A DNA stretch of 47,451 nt. Origin: Succinivibrio faecicola. GTDB taxonomy: Bacteria; Pseudomonadota; Gammaproteobacteria; Enterobacterales; Succinivibrionaceae. Each line of letters starts with the position of its first letter. Within the stretch, counting starts at the first letter, position 1. The position numbers and the translations under genes were made by a program. Of this stretch, positions 1-7,998 are shown in pieces. The stretch is taken from the NCBI RefSeq assembly GCF_019448115.1, contig NZ_JAGFNY010000015.1, positions 1-47,451 on the forward strand, given 5' to 3'. Below the pieces are notes generated by a model that ran no database searches, was not told where the DNA came from, and was given only the letters and a program-made list of their open reading frames with translations.

Positions 1-75
1 ACACAGAAGTGAAATGCAGTTACGCCGATGGTAGTGCAACGTACGTTTGTGTGAGAGTAGGTCACTGCCAGGCAT
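1..75 (+). rRNA. rrf: 5S ribosomal RNA, 3' part (truncated by the window edge)
   Basis: The segment matches the 3' two thirds of a gammaproteobacterial 5S rRNA: it contains the CAGAAGTGAAA block, GCCGATGGTAGT, GAGAGTAGG and the 3' terminal strand ACTGCCAGGCAT, all in the expected order. The 5' part lies before the window, so this is the tail of an rRNA operon. A strong terminator follows directly. Confidence 0.93.
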
Positions 76-84
76 CCTTTTTAG

Positions 85-117
85 AAAAACCGCAGTCTTT
101 TGATTGCGGTTTTTTCG
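85..117 (+). terminator. rRNA operon intrinsic terminator
   Basis: A perfect 10-bp stem pairs 85-94 (AAAAACCGCA) with 105-114 (TGCGGTTTTT) around a 10-nt loop and runs into a T-rich tract. It sits 10 nt after the end of 5S rRNA and ends that operon. Confidence 0.9.
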
Positions 118-138
118 TTTCTGTACTACTATAAATTC

Positions 139-627
139 ATGATTAGAAAAGCAAGATTTACTGATATCACAGCAATTAATGATATCTATAATTATGAAGT
201 TATTAACGGTACTGCTACCTTTGATACTGAAAATCGTTCATTTCTAAAAGCTGTTTCATACTATTTCAATCATCGCAGTACCATACACCCTCTGTTTGTT
301 TATGAATTAAATAATAGTGTGGTTGGATTCTGTTCTTTATCATCATATAGACAAAAAACAGCATTTAGATCAACCGTTGAAATCTCACTGTATGTTCATG
401 TGAATCACCGCAATAAAGGAATAGGTTCTAGTCTTCTTTCTTATGTTATAAATTATGCTAAAAAATCATGTGAGATATCTAATATTGTTTCTGTTATTAC
501 TAGTGAAAATAAAGGAAGTCTAGATCTGTTTTTTAAAGCCGGTTTTATTAAAAGTGGTTCTATTGAAAAATGCGGTAGGAAATTCAATAGAGATCTTGGA
601 ATAACCAATATGTATTTACTTGTATAG
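139..627 (+). CDS. GNAT family N-acetyltransferase (phosphinothricin acetyltransferase/MnaT-like)
   Basis: A 162-residue protein with the layout of the GNAT fold. The N-terminal IRKARFTDITAINDIYN resembles the Pat/MnaT subgroup, which acetylates the amino group of methionine sulfone, sulfoximine or phosphinothricin-like substrates. The acetyl-CoA loop is seen as HRNKGIGSSLL (motif R/Q-x-x-G-x-G/A) after a beta-4 strand VEISLYVHV, and the C-terminal NKGSLDLFFKAGF matches the family's motif B. The ATG at 139 gives the family-like N terminus; an upstream TTG at 100 lies inside the rRNA terminator and is unlikely. No Shine-Dalgarno sequence is visible before the ATG. The substrate is not certain. 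The nitroreductase gene starts 8 nt downstream, so the two are probably cotranscribed. Confidence 0.85.
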   Translation: MIRKARFTDITAINDIYNYEVINGTATFDTENRSFLKAVSYYFNHRSTIHPLFVYELNNSVVGFCSLSSYRQKTAFRSTVEISLYVHVNHRNKGIGSSLLSYVINYAKKSCEISNIVSVITSENKGSLDLFFKAGFIKSGSIEKCGRKFNRDLGITNMYLLV

Positions 628-635
628 GTGCTTTT

Positions 636-1157
636 ATGAATGTTTTAGAATGTATAAAAACACGTCGATCAATCAGAAAATTCAAACCAGATCCTGTCAG
701 AAAAGATCTGATATTAAAAGTTATTGAAGCAGGAACATATGCAGCTACAGGCAGAAATGCACAGTCTCCTGTCATCATCGCCGTTACTCAAAAGAAGTTA
801 AGAGATGAAATTAGTAGATTAAATGCAAAAATCTATGGCAATGAGAATATGGATCCTTTCTATGGTGCACCTGTTATTCTAATAGTTGCTGCAAACAAGG
901 CTAATCCTACTTTTGTATATGATGGATCTCTTGTACTTGGCAATATGATGCTTGAGGCACATGAGCTTAATCTTGGAAGCTGCTGGATCCACAGAGCCAA
1001 GCAGTCAATGGACTATCCTTTATATAAAGAACTATTTGAAAAACTCGGCATTGAAGGTGAGTATGAAGGTATAGGACATCTTGCACTTGGATATATTGAT
1101 GGAGATTATCCTGAAAATAAACCAAGAAAAGATGGCTGGTTCTATTTTGTAGAATAA
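636..1157 (+). CDS. Nitroreductase family protein (FMN-dependent)
   Basis: A 173-residue nitroreductase-fold flavoprotein. The N-terminal ECIKTRRSIRKFKPDPV is the conserved FMN phosphate-binding RRSIRKF motif, followed by AGTYAATGRNAQSPV, which in this family contacts FMN, and by the C-terminal GIGHLALGY segment. Such enzymes form homodimers and reduce nitro compounds, quinones or flavins with NAD(P)H in the cytoplasm; the natural substrate cannot be read from sequence. The start has a GGTG element 7 nt upstream. It is preceded by the acetyltransferase gene (8-nt gap) and ended by a bidirectional terminator shared with the convergent transporter gene. Confidence 0.9.
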   Translation: MNVLECIKTRRSIRKFKPDPVRKDLILKVIEAGTYAATGRNAQSPVIIAVTQKKLRDEISRLNAKIYGNENMDPFYGAPVILIVAANKANPTFVYDGSLVLGNMMLEAHELNLGSCWIHRAKQSMDYPLYKELFEKLGIEGEYEGIGHLALGYIDGDYPENKPRKDGWFYFVE

Positions 1158-1161
1158 AAAA

Positions 1162-1181
1162 AGGGACCGAACGTGGTCCCT
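1162..1181. terminator. Bidirectional terminator between convergent genes
   Basis: A perfect 7-bp stem, AGGGACC (1162-1168) with GGTCCCT (1175-1181), has an A-run on its left and a T-rich run on its right, so it can serve the nitroreductase gene on the plus strand and the YeiH gene on the minus strand. Confidence 0.85.
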
Positions 1182-1198
1182 GTTTATTTGATATTTTT

Positions 1199-2236
1199 TT
1201 ACCAGATGTTTATTTCATACTGAATTACCAGACAAACTGCAGTAATTGATAACCAGCATGCTAAACCAAGCATAATTGGCATAAATCCTGTCTTTATCAG
1301 TTTTACGATATTGCAGTTAAGACCGATAGCTGCCATTGCCATAATAATGAAGAATAAAGATACATCCTTGAATGGTCTGAATACTGATGCATCTACACCA
1401 TAATAAACAGCTATTGTGGTGATTAGAGCAGCAATGATGAACATAATGATGAAGCTTGGTACAAGGTTAATTATCTTAAGTCTTGAAACTCTTTCCTGCT
1501 CACTAACATTATGCCTTTTTGCATACCATACAGATAAGCAAAGAACAATAGGAATAATTGCCAGTGTTCTTGTAAGTTTAACTGTTACAGCCTTATCAAG
1601 AGTGTCGTGACCTAAAGAGAACATGCTATCCCAGGTTGAAGCTGCTGCAGTAACTGATGATGTATCATTGACAGCGGTACCTGCAAAAATACCGAATGCT
1701 ACTGCATCGTGGCTCATTCCAATAATGTCACCAAGTGTTGGGAATACTAATGCTGCAACCACGTTGAAGAAAAATACAACAGATATTGCCTGTCCGATTT
1801 CCTCATCATTTGCCTTGATAACTGGTGCTGTAGCTGCAATTGCAGAGCCACCACAGATTGATGATCCAACTCCGATTAGTGTAGCAAGTTTTGTTGGGAG
1901 CTCAAAAATCTTACACATTGCAAAAGAAACAATAAGGGATGTTGCAATAGTTGAAATAATAATAGGGAGAGATTCTTTTGCTGTCAGAAATATAACATTC
2001 AGGTTTAAACCAAAACCTAACAGAATTACAGCATACTGCAGAACTTTTTTGGATGTGAATTTGATACCGGCTCCTGCAGCGCCATGATTAGTCCAAAACA
2101 TGCAGATTAACATACCAATAAGGATTGCAAATACAGGACCGCCAATAATAGGAAACATTTTTCCAAGATAAAATGCTGGAATTGCAATTAAAATGCAAAC
2201 CAGAATGCCAGGTAAATTTTTCTTAATGAAATCCAT
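1199..2236 (-). CDS. yeiH: YeiH/TauZ-type putative sulfate exporter family transporter
   Basis: A 345-residue polytopic inner-membrane protein with about ten hydrophobic segments. It has the hallmarks of the YeiH family (UPF0324, 'putative sulfate exporter family'): the early PIIGGPVFAILIGML segment, GVGSSICGGSAIAATAPVI in the centre, and FGIFAGTAVNDTSSVTAA, whose N-D-T-S is a characteristic polar block. Length is typical of the family. Some homologues are linked to sulfonate metabolism, but no such genes are nearby, so the transported ion is unproven. It is monocistronic, convergent with the nitroreductase, and ends at the shared terminator. Confidence 0.88.
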   Translation of the reverse strand: MDFIKKNLPGILVCILIAIPAFYLGKMFPIIGGPVFAILIGMLICMFWTNHGAAGAGIKFTSKKVLQYAVILLGFGLNLNVIFLTAKESLPIIISTIATSLIVSFAMCKIFELPTKLATLIGVGSSICGGSAIAATAPVIKANDEEIGQAISVVFFFNVVAALVFPTLGDIIGMSHDAVAFGIFAGTAVNDTSSVTAAASTWDSMFSLGHDTLDKAVTVKLTRTLAIIPIVLCLSVWYAKRHNVSEQERVSRLKIINLVPSFIIMFIIAALITTIAVYYGVDASVFRPFKDVSLFFIIMAMAAIGLNCNIVKLIKTGFMPIMLGLACWLSITAVCLVIQYEINIW

Positions 2237-2716
2237 ATAAAACTCTTAGTAAAAAAAACGAATGACTTATTTTAGATTATTTGATTTGGATATGATCAAC
2301 TTCATCAATAAAATATGTAGAAACAATCAATTTAATTAAAGGCGCTGTACGCTTTCCACATTCCTTTAAGGCTGATATAGGCATTGATTAGTAAGGTGTA
2401 TTTTGCTCTGTATGTACTATCTGTAAATAAAAATAGTGATGCTTTAAAAGGAAGACACAAAATAAGAGAACATAAATAATTCTAAGCACCTTTAGAATTT
2501 GAGCAGTGAAATATTTTGTGAGGTAATTAGTCACAAAGACTAGATGAACATGCTGATTAAAAGTAGAATATCTAGTATGATAAACAACAGTTTTCACTAA
2601 GATTAGAAGCTTTAACATGCAATGATCTGTAGTGAGTCTGGTTAAAAAAGCAGAGTGACTGTATTTTTTTAAGACTTAAGAAAGCAAAACCTTACATTTT
2701 TTTTGGGAGTGTAATC
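2237..2716. other. 480-bp intergenic region without a convincing gene
   Basis: Between the divergent YeiH and Dabb genes no ORF has family-like features; a 76-codon minus-strand frame (2388-2618) has no recognisable content. The region holds a hairpin with an 8-bp stem (2478-2485 with 2492-2499), a palindrome TTTGTGA (2515-2521) / TCACAAA (2531-2537) with a 9-bp centre, and the first copy of a ~60-bp repeat (2544-2605). The promoters of both neighbours must lie here. Confidence 0.6.
2544..2605 (+). repeat. Imperfect direct repeat, copy 1
   Basis: The stretch beginning ATGAACATGCTGATTAAAAG recurs at 3124-3185. Long identical blocks are shared (GATTAAAAGTAGAAT and GATAAACAACAGTT), with weaker similarity continuing for another ~40 bp. 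It lies ~110 nt before the Dabb gene, while copy 2 lies ~225 nt before the Gfo/Idh operon, so a shared cis-regulatory element is possible. Confidence 0.75.
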
Positions 2717-3001
2717 ATGATTAAGCATATTGTAATGTGGAGATTTAAAGAAGGCACTGAAGAGCAGATGCACAGATTCTTAAACGGTCTGAAAGGATTA
2801 GTTGGCCAGATCGAAGTGATCCGTTCTTTACAGGTTGGTGTTAATGTAAATCCAAAAGAGAAATTCCACGCAACCTTAGTATGTGAATTTGACAATATGG
2901 ATGATCTCAATTCATATGCAACTGATCCAAGACACATTGCTGTTGCAAGTATCTGCAGAGAGATAGCTCTTGAGAGAGTTGCTGTGGATTTTGAAGAATA
3001 A
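2717..3001 (+). CDS. Dabb (stress-responsive alpha/beta barrel) domain protein
   Basis: A 94-residue single-domain protein. It begins MIKHIVMWRFKEGT, the typical first strand of the Dabb (dimeric alpha-beta barrel) family with its conserved H and W/F-K pattern, and carries the later block FDNMDDLNSYATDPRHIAV, where the P-x-H segment is a family signature. Function in bacteria is mostly unknown; relatives are stress-induced or act as small-molecule cyclases or dehydratases. A clear GGGAG Shine-Dalgarno 8 nt before the ATG fixes the start. It stands alone, with the two copies of a ~60-bp repeat on either side. Confidence 0.88.
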   Translation: MIKHIVMWRFKEGTEEQMHRFLNGLKGLVGQIEVIRSLQVGVNVNPKEKFHATLVCEFDNMDDLNSYATDPRHIAVASICREIALERVAVDFEE

Positions 3002-3123
3002 CCAGTCTCTCTTTATAATTTTTTTTACACTGTTAAGATTTCAAGTAAATAAGCTTTGAAGACTCTCCATTAAGTCTGAAAACCAGCTTAGCTACTGCAG
3101 GTTTTGATGGTATAAGAAAGCAT

Positions 3124-3185
3124 ATGAACGTGCAGATTAAAAGTAGAATGACAAGAGTGATAAACAACAGTTGTCACCAGGATAA
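3124..3185 (+). repeat. Imperfect direct repeat, copy 2
   Basis: Second copy of the repeat found at 2544-2605, beginning ATGAACGTGCAGATTAAAAG. In one frame it could encode a 29-residue peptide, while copy 1 hits a stop after 18 codons, so coding is not favoured. It precedes the three-gene oxidoreductase operon. Confidence 0.75.
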
Positions 3186-3285
3186 CGAAGGATTAAATGC
3201 AAGCATAAGATAATCAGTTCAGATTAGCATATAAGCTTGAGCAAAAGTAAAACCTTTTCAGTCTCATCTTTTGCGTCTTTTTCTG

Positions 3286-3381
3286 ACATCTTATTGTGCT
3301 AAAGCAAGATGTTATCCTCGCTCAAGGACGAGCATGCAGATATAAGCACTGCAGTAGGGCGCCTCTTGCTTTTGCAAGAGG
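3286..3381 (+). promoter_or_regulatory. Structured leader upstream of the oxidoreductase operon
   Basis: Several hairpins are packed into about 95 nt before the first gene: ACATCT (3286-3291) with AGATGT (3307-3312) around an inner TGC/GCA stem, CTCG/CGAG near 3317-3332, and a perfect 8-bp stem CCTCTTGC (3362-3369) with GCAAGAGG (3374-3381) closed by a TTTT loop, 22 nt before the Shine-Dalgarno. The last stem lacks a following T-run, so it is not a standard terminator. A cis-acting RNA is possible; I do not recognise a known riboswitch class. Confidence 0.45.
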
Positions 3382-3411
3382 ATGTATCAACAAATGAAAA
3401 AAGGAGTTTAT

Positions 3412-4398
3412 ATGATTAATCTTGCTATTATCGGTGCAGGTTCCATAGCAGCTGTACTTGCAAAGACCATCGTTATGATGAATTCACGAGGCGATAGCAA
3501 AGTAAAACTTTATGCTGTTGGCTCACGTTCAAAAGAAAAATCCGAGTACTTCTCAAAAGAATATGGAGCTATCAAAGCTTATGGCTCTTATGATGAGGTC
3601 TACAATGATCCTGAAGTTGATCTTGTCTATATAGCAACACCACATAATTTTCATTATGAACAGGTAAAAAAGGCTTTAGAGCACAAAAAGCATGTTCTGT
3701 GTGAAAAGGCCTTTACCATCAATGCAAAGCAGGCACAGGAGCTTTGTGATCTTGCAAAAGAGAATAATGTCCTGCTATGCGAGGCTATCTGGACAAGATA
3801 TCAGCCAATGCGTCAGATTATAAATGATGTTGTAGCCTCAGGAATTATCGGTGTTCCGATGATGGTTACTGCAAACCTGTCTTATTCAATGGCGCACAAG
3901 GAAAGATTGCAAAAACCAGAACTTGCAGGTGGTGCCTTGCTTGATGTTGGTATCTATGCTTTGAATTTTGCAAATATGGTGCTAGGCGATCCTGATTATG
4001 TTGAAGCTCTATGTATTAAAAATTCATTAGGCGTAGATATGTCAGATTCTGTAACCTTCACTTATGAGAAAACTGGTCAGATGGCTGTTTTATGTGCAAG
4101 TGCTCTTGCTGTATCAGACAGATACGGAATGATTCACGGCACTAATGGTTTTATTCAGGTTGAGAATATCAATAATCCTCAGAAACTTACTGTATTTGAT
4201 AAAGAGTACAAAGTAGTAAAGGAGATCAACTGTCCTGAACAGTTAACAGGATATGAATATGAGCTTACTGAATGTGCAGAGTGTATTGAAAAAGGTCTGA
4301 TTGAGTGCCCTTCAATGCCTCATGAAAGAACCATTTATATGATGAATCTTATGGACTCAATAAGAGCACAGCTTGCTGTAAAGTATCCTTTTGAATAG
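3412..4398 (+). CDS. Gfo/Idh/MocA family NAD(P)-dependent oxidoreductase
   Basis: A 328-residue protein. The Rossmann fold opens with INLAIIGAGSIAAVLAK (G-x-G-x-x-A), followed by PEVDLVYIATPHNFHYE and the family signature HVLCEKAFTINAKQA, where EKA replaces the usual EKP. The C-terminal half has GGALLDVGIYALNFA, holding the conserved G-x-x-x-D-x-G-x-Y/H active-site segment, like the dihydrodiol dehydrogenase/glucose-fructose oxidoreductase branch. The ATG at 3412 is chosen because AAGGAG lies 5 nt upstream and gives the typical N terminus; an in-frame ATG at 3382 would overlap the leader hairpin. It is the first gene of a three-gene operon (9-nt gap to the next). The substrate, probably a sugar or polyol derivative, is inferred only from family. 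Confidence 0.9.
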   Translation: MINLAIIGAGSIAAVLAKTIVMMNSRGDSKVKLYAVGSRSKEKSEYFSKEYGAIKAYGSYDEVYNDPEVDLVYIATPHNFHYEQVKKALEHKKHVLCEKAFTINAKQAQELCDLAKENNVLLCEAIWTRYQPMRQIINDVVASGIIGVPMMVTANLSYSMAHKERLQKPELAGGALLDVGIYALNFANMVLGDPDYVEALCIKNSLGVDMSDSVTFTYEKTGQMAVLCASALAVSDRYGMIHGTNGFIQVENINNPQKLTVFDKEYKVVKEINCPEQLTGYEYELTECAECIEKGLIECPSMPHERTIYMMNLMDSIRAQLAVKYPFE

Positions 4399-4407
4399 AG
4401 GCGAAAT

Positions 4408-5340
4408 ATGAAGAATTTACTAGTTGCACTTGATTTAACACAAGAAGAGATAGAAATATTCAAATCAATTCCTGATGTTGCCCTTACTGTAAAAAAGCAA
4501 AGTGAGGTTACAGCTGATGATGTAAAGGACAAGCATATTATTGTCGGTAATATAAATCCCAATCTTCTTGAAAGTGCTGCAAATCTGGAATTTTTGCAGT
4601 TAAATTCAGCAGGATATGACAACTACATAAAAAAGATTTCTGATAAAACTGTTCTTTGTTCAAGCGTTGGAGCTTTTTCTCCTGCCGTATCAGAGCATAT
4701 GCTTGCTATGACATTTTCACTAATCCGCCATTTTCATATGTACAGAGATAAGCAGAATAACAAGGACTGGTCAGATCTTGGAAAGATTATCTCTGTTGAG
4801 AATTCAACTATAACTGTATTAGGCCTTGGTGATATTGGCAAAAGCTATGCTAAAAAAGTAAAGGCCATTGGCGCATCATGTGTTATTGGTGTTAAAAGAA
4901 ATATTAGTGAAAAGCCAGAATATATTGATGAGCTTTATACTCTTGATGACTTTGAAAAGGCAGTAAAAAAAGCTGATATTGTTGTTAATGTTCTGCCATC
5001 TACACCTCAAACTGTAAATCTGTTTGATAAAATTCACTTTGATATGATGAAGAATGGAGCTTACTTTATAAACGTAGGCAGAGGCGATGCTGTAGACGAG
5101 AATGCTCTTGTGCAGGCTGTTAAGGATGGAAAACTCTCAGGTGCTGCACTTGATGTAACAAGACATGAGCCATTAGATAAAAACAGCCCAATCTGGAGTG
5201 AGCCTAGAATTTTACTTACTCCTCATGTTGCAGGCTGGTTCTTCTTGCAGGAAACCAAAAACAGAATCGTAAAGATTTCATCTGATAATGTAAGAGCTTT
5301 TGTTACAGGTCAGAGTATGAGAAATGTAGTAGAACATTAG
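4408..5340 (+). CDS. D-2-hydroxyacid dehydrogenase (NAD-binding)
   Basis: A 310-residue member of the D-isomer-specific 2-hydroxyacid dehydrogenase family. The N-terminal catalytic part contains LEFLQLNSAGYDNY; the nucleotide-binding part has TVLGLGDIGKSYAKKVKAIG (G-x-G-x-x-G). Active-site motifs follow: NVLPSTPQTVNLF, FINVGRGDAVDENAL, DVTRHEPLD with the catalytic Glu, and LTPHVAGW with the catalytic His. These enzymes reduce 2-keto acids to D-2-hydroxy acids with NAD(P)H. It sits between the Gfo/Idh protein and the aldo/keto reductase with short gaps, so the three probably work on related carbonyl compounds or sugars; the exact pathway is not recognisable. Confidence 0.9.
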   Translation: MKNLLVALDLTQEEIEIFKSIPDVALTVKKQSEVTADDVKDKHIIVGNINPNLLESAANLEFLQLNSAGYDNYIKKISDKTVLCSSVGAFSPAVSEHMLAMTFSLIRHFHMYRDKQNNKDWSDLGKIISVENSTITVLGLGDIGKSYAKKVKAIGASCVIGVKRNISEKPEYIDELYTLDDFEKAVKKADIVVNVLPSTPQTVNLFDKIHFDMMKNGAYFINVGRGDAVDENALVQAVKDGKLSGAALDVTRHEPLDKNSPIWSEPRILLTPHVAGWFFLQETKNRIVKISSDNVRAFVTGQSMRNVVEH

Positions 5341-5348
5341 GAGTCTGT

Positions 5349-6278
5349 ATGGAATATATTGAATTTGGAAAGCATAAAACTAAAGTTTCAAAAGTAGTTT
5401 TGGGTCTAATGAGAATTCCTTCTCTTGATAATTCAAAGATTGCAGAACTATTAGAATGTGCTTTAGAAAACGGTATCAATATTGTTGATCTGGCTGACTG
5501 CTATTCAAAAGGAGTAGCTGAGAGCAAATTTGGTGAGGTTCTAAAAGATAATCCTTCTTTAAAAGATAAGTTCTTCATTCAAAGCAAATGTGGTATCAGA
5601 ATTGGTGAGAAATTTACCTACTACGATTTTTCAAAAGACTATATTCTAAAGTGTGTTGATGCTTCGCTAAAAAGAATGCAGGTTGACCATCTAGACTCTC
5701 TGTTACTGCACAGACCAGATGCTCTTATGGAAGCTGATGAGGTTGCTGAGGCTTTTAATATTCTAAAAGAGCAGGGGAAAGTCATAAATTTTGGTGTAAG
5801 CAATATGAATTCTCAGCAGATAGAGTATCTGTCTTGTGCTCTTGATCAGGAGATCTGTGCAAATCAGGTTCAGTTAAGTATCTGCCATACACCTATGCTT
5901 GATGCTCAGTTTAATGTGAATATGTCAAACAATCGTGCAATTATGCGAGAAGGTGGAATTCTTGAGTATTGCAAAATGAAAAAGATTGTCGTTCAGGCAT
6001 GGTCTGTAATGCAGTATGGATTCTTTGAAGGTGTATTTATTGGTTCAGATAAATATCCAAAGCTTAATGAGGTTTTAAACAAAATTGCATCAGAAAATGG
6101 TGTGACTCCAACGGCCGTTGCAATTGCTTTTGTTCTTAGAATTCCAAATCAGATGCAGGCTGTAATTGGAACAACCAATATAAACAGAGTAATTGAATCA
6201 TCAAAAGCATGTGATTTCAAACTGACTAAAGAGCAGTGGTATGAGCTGTATTTAGCTGCAGGAAATATCCTTCCATGA
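5349..6278 (+). CDS. Aldo/keto reductase (YdhF-like)
   Basis: A 309-residue TIM-barrel aldo/keto reductase. The catalytic tetrad is visible: Asp and Tyr in NIVDLADCYSKG, Lys in FIQSKCGIR and His in SLLLHRPDAL. NADPH-binding features include the C-terminal IGTTNINRVIESSKA. Order and spacing resemble E. coli YdhF-type reductases. It starts 8 nt after the dehydrogenase stop and is the last gene of the operon; an inverted repeat follows at 6285-6321. Substrate unknown. Confidence 0.9.
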   Translation: MEYIEFGKHKTKVSKVVLGLMRIPSLDNSKIAELLECALENGINIVDLADCYSKGVAESKFGEVLKDNPSLKDKFFIQSKCGIRIGEKFTYYDFSKDYILKCVDASLKRMQVDHLDSLLLHRPDALMEADEVAEAFNILKEQGKVINFGVSNMNSQQIEYLSCALDQEICANQVQLSICHTPMLDAQFNVNMSNNRAIMREGGILEYCKMKKIVVQAWSVMQYGFFEGVFIGSDKYPKLNEVLNKIASENGVTPTAVAIAFVLRIPNQMQAVIGTTNINRVIESSKACDFKLTKEQWYELYLAAGNILP

Positions 6279-6284
6279 TACATA

Positions 6285-6321
6285 CACTGTGCACTCTTAA
6301 AATAGCACAGAATGCACAGTG
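6285..6321. terminator. Inverted repeat after the oxidoreductase operon
   Basis: CACTGTGCA (6285-6293) pairs perfectly with TGCACAGTG (6313-6321) around a 19-nt loop, 7 nt after the operon's stop codon. No T-run follows, so it may be a Rho-dependent end, an mRNA stabiliser or a protein-binding palindrome instead of a classical terminator. Confidence 0.45.
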
Positions 6322-6371
6322 ACATAAATCAAATCCTCATTTATAGTTTTGCAAAATATGCAAAAAAAAAA

Positions 6372-6424
6372 TTAATCAATATCAAATATAAATAATTTGA
6401 AATAGCTCATCTCTTTAATAATAT
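6372..6424 (+). promoter_or_regulatory. Candidate promoter with an FNR-like site for the exported hydrolase
   Basis: TTGAAA (6397-6402) and TAATAT (6419-6424) are 16 nt apart and end 55 nt before the ATG. Just upstream, TTAAT-N4-ATCAA (6372-6385) matches the FNR half-site palindrome TTGAT-N4-ATCAA at nine of ten positions. The region is very AT-rich, so chance is a real alternative. Confidence 0.35.
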
Positions 6425-6479
6425 TTTTGCATTATCCTTTTACTGATAGCTTTTAAATAATACATTTTGAGCGATAAAA

Positions 6480-7541
6480 ATGATAATAAAAAAGACTATA
6501 CAGAGAATATTACTAGGTATGTGCATTTTACTTCCAATGCAGTTAAGTTCAGCTGCACAGGTAAGTAACAACTATTACAACATGCTGTTAGATGATGTAT
6601 CAGCTAACAAGTATCGTCATGGTGTAGACAAGGCAACTGATGTCTATCAGTTTTTCAAGGCTACAAACACATTTAATGATGTTCTTGTGTATCCTGATTT
6701 TGCTGGTTTTTCAAATCTCATCCTGCCGGATACAACAAAAGAGCACCTTAATTATCCTTTAAACATGCTTTCAAAGATAATGACTTTACATAGAAATGTA
6801 AAAACAGTTAATACTTTAGAAAGTCTTGAGTATCTTGCAAAGGAATGTAAGAAGGGAAAACAGGTATTCTACTCTTATTATACTGACGAAGAAGTAAAAA
6901 AAGATCCGTCACTTCAGAATACAGGCCTGTTCTTCTTTAGAGGAAAGAGGAATGCTCCATATGCAATTGTGGTTCCTGGTGGTTACAAGTACAGAACAAT
7001 TCTTCATGAGGGCTTTCCTATAGCCATTCCTATTTCAAGACGTGGCTATAATGTATTTGTTTTATCATACAGAATTGGTGAGGTATCTAAGGGATCTGAA
7101 GATCTTGTAAAAGCCATTAAATATATACAGAAGAACAGTACAAGATTAGGAGTAAAAGCAGATCAGTATTCATTATGGGGGGCATCTGTTGGTGCACAGG
7201 TAATTATCAATGTAAGTCATAAAGCATTAAAAGATGATAAGATCCTGCAGAATCTGCCATCTTCAAATATATTAACCTATCCTTTAAGTTTCTTCCCAAC
7301 AAAGAAAGAAATTCCTACATTCATAGTAATTGGTGATCAGGATAAGATTGTTAACAGCACAATTCTTAAATCATCAATAGTAAATCTAAAGAAGAATGGA
7401 ATTGAAGCTGATTATCTTGTAATGCCAAGGTTAGGACATGGTTTTGGACTTGGAATCAATCAGGATTCATCTGTAGGTGTTAACTGGATTTCAAGAGCGG
7501 TAAGTTTCTGGTCTGATGTATCAGATTTTTCAGAAGATTGA
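6480..7541 (+). CDS. Exported alpha/beta-hydrolase (esterase-like)
   Basis: A 353-residue protein with an N-terminal signal peptide: charged MIIKKTIQR, a hydrophobic core, and a likely cut after LSSAA. The mature part shows an alpha/beta-hydrolase fold: the oxyanion segment AIVVPGGYKYR near residue 160, the nucleophile elbow G-A-S-V-G in SLWGASVGAQ, the acid Asp in FIVIGDQDKIV and the catalytic His in RLGHGFGLG. It resembles BD-FAE/acetyl-esterase type enzymes that act on acylated carbohydrates, and a periplasmic or surface location is likely. No strong Shine-Dalgarno is seen before the ATG (only GAG at ~10 nt). It is monocistronic with a strong terminator. Substrate is not determined. Confidence 0.82.
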   Translation: MIIKKTIQRILLGMCILLPMQLSSAAQVSNNYYNMLLDDVSANKYRHGVDKATDVYQFFKATNTFNDVLVYPDFAGFSNLILPDTTKEHLNYPLNMLSKIMTLHRNVKTVNTLESLEYLAKECKKGKQVFYSYYTDEEVKKDPSLQNTGLFFFRGKRNAPYAIVVPGGYKYRTILHEGFPIAIPISRRGYNVFVLSYRIGEVSKGSEDLVKAIKYIQKNSTRLGVKADQYSLWGASVGAQVIINVSHKALKDDKILQNLPSSNILTYPLSFFPTKKEIPTFIVIGDQDKIVNSTILKSSIVNLKKNGIEADYLVMPRLGHGFGLGINQDSSVGVNWISRAVSFWSDVSDFSED

Positions 7542-7565
7542 TTTATTCTATTTTTGGTGACAAAC

Positions 7566-7595
7566 AAAAAGGGTTAGTTGAAACTAACCCTTTTT
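7566..7595. terminator. Strong bidirectional terminator
   Basis: AAAAAGGGTTAG (7566-7577) pairs perfectly with CTAACCCTTTTT (7584-7595) across a 6-nt loop. It closes the hydrolase gene and could also stop minus-strand transcription coming from rpsU. Confidence 0.92.
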
Positions 7596-7680
7596 CATAT
7601 TTAAATCTAGTGATAGATTCTATCTAGTGCATACAAGCAACTAGACTAATTCAGCCATGTCTTACGACAAAGTTGCGTGA

Positions 7681-7951
<271 letters not shown>

Positions 7952-7969
7952 GGTAAAAAAACATGCAGA

Positions 7970-7998
7970 ATTTTACAGTAAATATGAAGTTTTGTAAA
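7970..7998 (-). promoter_or_regulatory. sigma-70-type promoter of rpsU
   Basis: Read on the minus strand: -35 TTTACA (7998-7993), a 17-nt spacer and -10 TAAAAT (7975-7970). Each hexamer matches the consensus at five of six positions, and the element lies 74 nt before the start codon. Confidence 0.7.

Noticed and set aside
2527-2538. TTAGTCACAAAG shared with the terminator arm at 41089-41100
   Set aside because: A single 12-bp match without extension; probably chance in AT-rich intergenic DNA.
2388-2618. 76-codon minus-strand frame between YeiH and Dabb genes
   Set aside because: No Shine-Dalgarno, no family-like pattern, and it overlaps the repeat and palindromes; AT-rich DNA gives such frames by chance.
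3124-3213. 29-codon frame within repeat copy 2
   Set aside because: No Shine-Dalgarno, and the matching frame in copy 1 stops after 18 codons with non-synonymous changes, so there is no sign of selection for a peptide.
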